Shown here one piece after another: positions 59,601 to 64,000 of a stretch of DNA of 64,000 nucleotides (its first letter is position 1; the number at the start of each line of letters is the position of its first letter). The stretch lies in contig NC_060062.1 of NCBI RefSeq assembly GCF_020283565.1, positions 19,812,127-19,876,126 of the forward strand, given 5' to 3'. This stretch comes from Trifolium pratense. Taxonomy: Eukaryota; Streptophyta; Magnoliopsida; Fabales; Fabaceae. Made by a program: the position numbers and the translations under genes. A model generated the notes under the pieces. The model was not told the DNA's origin. It worked only from the letters and a program-made list of their open reading frames with translations, and did not search any database.

Positions 59601-60725
59601 ACTTGTTACTTGAGAATTATAAAGCGTGGGATATAGCTAAAATTCGTAGCTTTTTTACAGGTCGGATAGTGGACGAGATTATTGCAACCCCTCTTATTAG
59701 TTCGGTTAAAGAGGATAATGTGGTTTGGGTGGAGGAAAGGAATTGGTGCTATTTAGTTAAATCTGGTTACAATCTAGCCATGAGATGTATTATTCGGATT
59801 GATAGACACCATGTAGATGGCAATTGGAATGATATTTGGAAAGCTCAATCTCCTCACAAAACGCGTCACTTACTATGGAGGTTGTGTAGGGGGTGTCTGC
59901 CGACGCGAGTTCGCTTGAGACAACGTTATGTAGAATGTGAACTAAGTTGTCCTGTGTGCAATGTTGAGGTTGAAGATGATATTCATGTGTTTTTTTGGAT
60001 GCGTAGCAACTCGCGAATGTTGGTCCGTCGCAGGCCTGTCACAGTTGCTGCATAATGCAGCTTACCAACATGGGACTGTCGCAAACAGGGTATTTCGAAT
60101 GTGTAGAAATGAGGACAGTGCAATGATAGGACGGGTTGCATCGTTATTTTGGTGCATTTGGCATAATCGAAACGACAAGATCTGAAATGACAATATTCAG
60201 TCCCCGAGCCAAGTTGGAAGCATGGCGTTCGTCGTATGGAATTAGTGGTTTATTGTCCACCAACTGCAGCGTCATAACGTTGTTCCTGTTGAGGATCCTA
60301 GGCCGGTTCGGTGGGAGAAACCAGGAATGGGATGGATAAAATGCAATGTTGATGCTGCGTTTGTAGTTGGGTCTGGTGTTACTTTTATGAGTCTTTGCTT
60401 TCGTGATACCAATGGGCATTTTGTGGCTGGCTTGACTCAATGGCAACAACCTTTTTATTCCATAGTGGAAGGCAAAACATTGACACTATTACATGCTATG
60501 AAAGAGGCTATCCATCGTGGATTTGAGCGAGTTCAATTTGAAAGTGACTCAAAGTTATTGGTCGACGCTATCCATTCGAGAAGACAGGGCAATTCGAAAT
60601 TTTGTTTAATTGTTAACGACATTATCCTTCTTATGTCATCTTCTTATGTAAACTTTGAGGTTAAGTTTGTTAGGAGACAAACGAATTTGGTTGCTCATAC
60701 TCTTGTTAGGAAGGCCAATGTTTGA
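56680..60725 (+). pseudogene. LINE ORF2: endonuclease, reverse transcriptase, zf-RVT, RNase H
   Basis: The endonuclease (56680-57399) has LSWNCRGLGG, FLSETL, IGDFNDIL and SHSDHSPILL. The reverse transcriptase (57760-59226) has DKSPGPDGFNPTF, KIDISKAYDKVDW, GLRQGDPLSPYLFILVAEDL and LLFADDCFFF. These share one frame, broken by stops at 57397-57399, 57742-57744 and 59224-59226. 59227-59515 holds more stops. zf-RVT (59516-60055) is in a second frame and RNase H (about 60327-60725; KCNVDAAFV, FESDSKLLVDAI) in a third. The key catalytic motif residues of each domain look present, so decay is by stops and indels rather than loss of domains. Confidence 0.9.
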
Positions 60726-60837
60726 GCTAGTTTCTATAGATTTGATATTATTCCTTTATGTATTGAACATTTATTAGTTAATGATATGAATTAAGTTTGT
60801 TTGGTTAGAAAAAAATTGATATATTTGATCAATTTAG

Positions 60838-62371
60838 GCTTAAACCTCTTGTAGGGTGCTTGGGCCGGCTGATTATAATTTAAATTTTTATCAAATAATT
60901 ACACAAACTTTTATGTCACCTAGTAATTTGTTACTTTTCTTATTGGTTAGTAGTGTTTTTCTAACGGGTTCTTATTGGTTACAAGTGTATTCTAATTTCT
61001 ACACATTGCCCAACTCCAAATCCAATAATGACTTATGACCCCATAATAGAATATTTTGTCCTTTTTGGATAATTCAGTAAGAAGCAAACAAATACAAATG
61101 AATAATTCCGAGAGGTACAAGTGGTTTTCAATTTTCATATCTTGATAAGGAACTACCAAACCAATGAGTGACAGAAGGACTAATCACAATCTTATGATAA
61201 AGAAAATTGACATGCACAATGCTAATGCATTGCACCATTTAGTGTAGTTGTGACTATTGTTGCCAAACAAGTTGTGTTGCTTCATGGGCTATGGCTTTTG
61301 TGTGGTGATTGGGTAAGGCCCACCTTCAACAAGTGTACATTGTCATTTGTGAAATTGTGAGCAACTTTGCCCACCCCATTCTCCCAATGTGTAGTTCAAT
61401 GACATGAGTTGGAAGAGAGCTTCTTTTGGTGTCTTATATGTTTCTCGCGCGTCATGCTCTTTTTCATTTGTACTCGTTTGCTAGTTAAGTAGCGGATTTT
61501 ATAAAATGAGAAATTTAAGGAAAAAACATCGTTTGCTATTTAAGTAACGGATAATGTTAGGAAACTTCAGGGGCGTCAAAAGAAACACTCGAGTTGGAAT
61601 GTTAAAGAAATATTAAAAACAAAGGATTTTTTTTCTCGCATCTAATAATTCTTAAAAACCGATTCCGTTTGGATGGTTCAAACGGGAAAAAGTACGTTCT
61701 ATTTATCTATCTGGATGTGAGAAAAAATGGTATTTTATTTTTTCCCGTTTGGATTGATAAATCCGAAGTGGTGTGACTTTTAAAAAAAAATAAAGAAAGT
61801 TAAAATGAACTCTCTTATTGTACCCAGAAAAAAATGAACTCTCTTAAAAATAAGGGTCAAAGTTCATCTTTTGTTGCTAACAATTTTCTGCTTCTGTATA
61901 AGAAACTAACTATTAACATATCTATATAAAAAACAAGAAAAATTGTCCATTGATACCATATTTCTAAATAGAACAACATTTTTACCGACGTGTACTTTCA
62001 GACAAAAATAATTGTGTTTTTTCGAAATTACACATACATCATAAAATATGTTATTTTTAAGAAGATTAATGTAAAACAAAAATTGTAGAACTAATACATT
62101 TAACTTTTTAAACATTAAATATTTCGTATAATTTTTTTTATAAAATAGTTTAATTAGTTGCTAGATTTATGAAAATTTTATTTTTGTTAGGGACTAATTT
62201 GAGTTTTATTTTTGTTAGATCGAATTGTCCTGTAAATTTTTTTATAAAAAACCAAAATAAATTTTCTCTCTATTAAATATAAAGTTTTTATATCTAGACT
62301 AGATACATGTAATCTTTAAATGATACATTCTTAATTTAAGGATTAGGAAGATCCACTCTTGTCATTTTGTG
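60838..62371. other. Intergenic, upstream of the carboxypeptidase gene
   Basis: No gene. Positions 61660-61755 have an inverted pair (CCGTTTGGATGGTTCAAACGGG... and TTTTCCCGTTTGGATTGAT), possibly a small decayed MITE. The remainder is AT-rich. Confidence 0.45.
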
Positions 62372-62532
62372 GGGTACAGATCCTCTCCCGTGAGAATTTT
62401 CACTTGAGGGTGTCCAGTATGAATCCTCACCATTCAATGTGTTTTTTTTTTTACATCATCAACTAAAAAAATAAAATAATGCGTGGTCCAAATTTCACTA
62501 TAGAAACATTTCATGGGAGAGGATCCCTACCC
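62372..62532. mobile_element. Short MITE 70 bases upstream of a TATA box
   Basis: CATTTTGTG flanks both ends (62363-62371, 62533-62541), a 9-base duplication. The ends GGGTACAGATCCTCTCCC and the complement GGGTAGGGATCCTCTCCC are inverted. Length 161 bases. Its place in the proximal promoter of the carboxypeptidase gene makes an effect on expression possible. Confidence 0.85.
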
Positions 62533-62600
62533 CATTTTGTGACATGACAATCCCCAAGTGCTCTCATCCACTCATCACTCACTCACTCACTTATTAGCAC

Positions 62601-62607
62601 TATAAAA
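62601..62607 (+). promoter_or_regulatory. TATA box of the serine carboxypeptidase-like gene
   Basis: CACTATAAAAGTAG lies about 70 bases before the ATG at 62675, normal spacing for a plant TATA box with a short leader. Confidence 0.65.
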
Positions 62608-62674
62608 GTAGTCAATGCATTTACATTGGTCTTGAGCCAAAGTAAAGAAACCAAATTTATTTCATATTATAGAT

Positions 62675-64000
62675 ATGAATGTTTTTGTATTTGTCCTCCA
62701 ATTCCTATGTTTCATTCTTTTAACTACCACTTCTTCTTTGTTCATTAAAGCATATGAAATAAATGCTGAAAAAACCTATGAATCTGATAGAATAATTGAT
62801 CTACCAGGACAACCTTCAGCCCCATCTGTCTCACACTTTTCTGGTTACATCACTGTCAATGAAGAACATGGGAGGGCCCTTTTCTATTGGTTCTTTGAAG
62901 CTCAATCTGAACCCTCCAATAAGCCTTTGCTTCTTTGGCTCAATGGAGGTCTCTCACCATTACATTTGTTCACTATTTAAGCTTCTTATATATATGTCAC
63001 CATCCCCACCATTATAATATTATCATTATTATTTATATTTATATAACATATAGTTTTTATGTGTATGTGTATGACTTTATTGAGATCTAATTCTAGTCGT
63101 ATTTAAGTCTGTTTAGATTGACTTATCTGAGCTTATATACCGGTATAAACACTTGTTTGACTATTTGAGAGAGGTTATGAAAATAACTTATTACACGACC
63201 ATTAGTTGTTTTCAACTTATTTTCATAAGTTTTTCTGAACAGTTTACGAAAACAACTTATAACTTATATAAAAAATAATTAGACTTTATTTTATATTTTG
63301 TTATAAAAAAACTTATATGATAGAAATTTATGCAACATGCATATAATTAAGTTGTTTATTCAAATGGAGCTTACTTAGCTTTTATTTTGTCTGTGAGGTA
63401 GGACCTGGATGCTCCTCAATTGGATATGGTGCTCTGGTTGAGATAGGACCTCTTTTAGTCAACAAAAATGGTGAAGGACTATTATTCAATCCAAACTCTT
63501 GGAATCAAGGTATATATTTCCATTTTTGGACTATATGTTTGAATATCTATGTATCAAATGATTGAGGTACCAATTACTGTTGCAAAAAGAATAATGATCT
63601 TAATTTTGCTTACTTGAAAATTGTGAACTTATGCAGAAGCAAATTTATTATTTGTGGAGTCCCCTGTTGGAGTTGGCTTTTCTTACACAAACACTTCTTC
63701 TGATCTCACCATTTTAGAGGATCATTTTGTGGGTGAGTTTTCTTTGTTCAGAAGATAGATCATCCAATTTTGTTGATTTGTTAAACTCATTATATTTTGT
63801 TGAACCAGCTGAGGATGCCTACAATTTCTTGGTGAATTGGCTACAAAAATTTCCACAGTTTCAATCCAGGGACTTTTTCATAGCTGGAGAAAGCTATGCT
63901 GGTTAGTATTTAATTATAACTACTGTCGCACACTTAGAACTGACACTTACGATTAAAGACATATTCAGTGTGTGATACGTGTATGTCTGACACCAACATC
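62675..64000 (+). CDS. Serine carboxypeptidase-like protein (5' part, runs off the window)
   Basis: Secreted or vacuolar serine hydrolase of peptidase family S10. Some relatives are acyltransferases instead. Exons seen: 62675-62948, 63402-63509, 63637-63732, 63809-63901, all joined in the same phase. They give 190 residues so far. A signal peptide lies at about residues 1-26 (hydrophobic run [14 protein letters not shown]). Then come the mature start with [10 protein letters not shown], the substrate/oxyanion block [30 protein letters not shown], and the nucleophile motif GESYAG with Ser188. The Asp and His of the triad would be past the window. The fit looks closest to the SCPL group with several introns (clade II), which is inferred. 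Intron 1 contains a MITE and intron 4 the start of another. Exact member unknown. Confidence 0.9.
63105..63380. mobile_element. MITE in carboxypeptidase intron 1
   Basis: GTCTGTTTAGATTGACTTAT, then ATGAAAATAACTTAT and TTTTCAACTTATTTTCATAAG, mirror 46030-46335 in the fucosyltransferase intron 6. Non-coding; ends not sharp. Confidence 0.5.
63915..64000. mobile_element. Partial AAGCACGGAC-family MITE at the window edge (carboxypeptidase intron 4)
   Basis: Contains ACTGACACTTACGATTA, the centre of the family in the opposite orientation, then GTGTGTGATACGTGTATGTCTGACACCAAC. It is cut by the window end. Confidence 0.45.

Larger units (their letters stand above)
54687..60817 (+). mobile_element. 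Near full-length, decayed L1-type LINE
   Basis: It has all parts of a plant L1-type LINE in order: 5' leader, ORF1, endonuclease, reverse transcriptase, zf-RVT, RNase H and a short A-run (60809-60815). GATATATTTAATTCAATTAG (54667-54686) resembles GATATATTTGATCAATTTAG (60818-60837), a likely worn target duplication. Stops and frameshifts in both ORFs show it is dead. It is about 6.1 kb. Confidence 0.85.

Overview
The window is nuclear DNA of a flowering plant. It is AT-rich, its genes are split by GT-AG introns, and retrotransposons and small inverted-repeat elements dominate the space between genes. The gene set and the repeat types (TRIM, SINE, Stowaway, MULE-like MITEs) fit a dicot, most likely a legume of the Medicago/Trifolium/Pisum type. 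That placement is inference from general resemblance, not a database match.

Five protein-coding genes are supported by reading exons through splice sites. (1) Positions 658-3840, minus strand: a cytochrome P450 of the CYP707A (abscisic acid 8'-hydroxylase) family, nine exons, 470 codons, intact. (2) 23865-28768, minus: a second CYP707A with the same nine exons and intron phases, 471 codons, intact. The two are a dispersed tandem duplicate pair separated by about 20 kb of transposon debris. (3) 40564-43862, minus: ferredoxin-nitrite reductase, four exons, 584 codons. (4) 45682-53006, minus: core alpha-1,3-fucosyltransferase of the Golgi, seven exons, 513 codons. (5) 62675 to the window end, plus: the first four exons of a serine carboxypeptidase-like gene that runs off the window. 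They are not an operon or cluster. They cover hormone catabolism, nitrate assimilation, N-glycan processing and a secreted hydrolase, and the two CYP707A copies are the only related pair.

The rest is mostly mobile DNA. Between the two P450 genes (about 3.9-23.8 kb) lie a tandem array, LINE fragments, a LINE with a perfect 17-base target duplication, several tRNA-derived SINEs, hAT-, Mutator-, Harbinger- and Stowaway-type MITEs, and a TRIM-like element. A 1.75 kb Mutator-type element with 9-base target duplications sits inside an older SINE and itself carries a SINE and a Stowaway. Intron 4 of the fucosyltransferase holds a TRIM element split by a complete solo LTR, and both insertions have their 5-base target duplications. 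Positions 54.7-60.8 kb hold a near full-length, decayed L1-type LINE with ORF1, endonuclease, reverse transcriptase and RNase H. The introns of all five genes carry MITEs or SINEs, and CYP707A copy 2 is much more heavily loaded than copy 1.

No CRISPR array, rRNA gene, functional tRNA gene or prokaryote-like system was seen. No previously undescribed multi-gene system was found. The unusual content is the readable insertion history and the twin ABA-hydroxylase genes.
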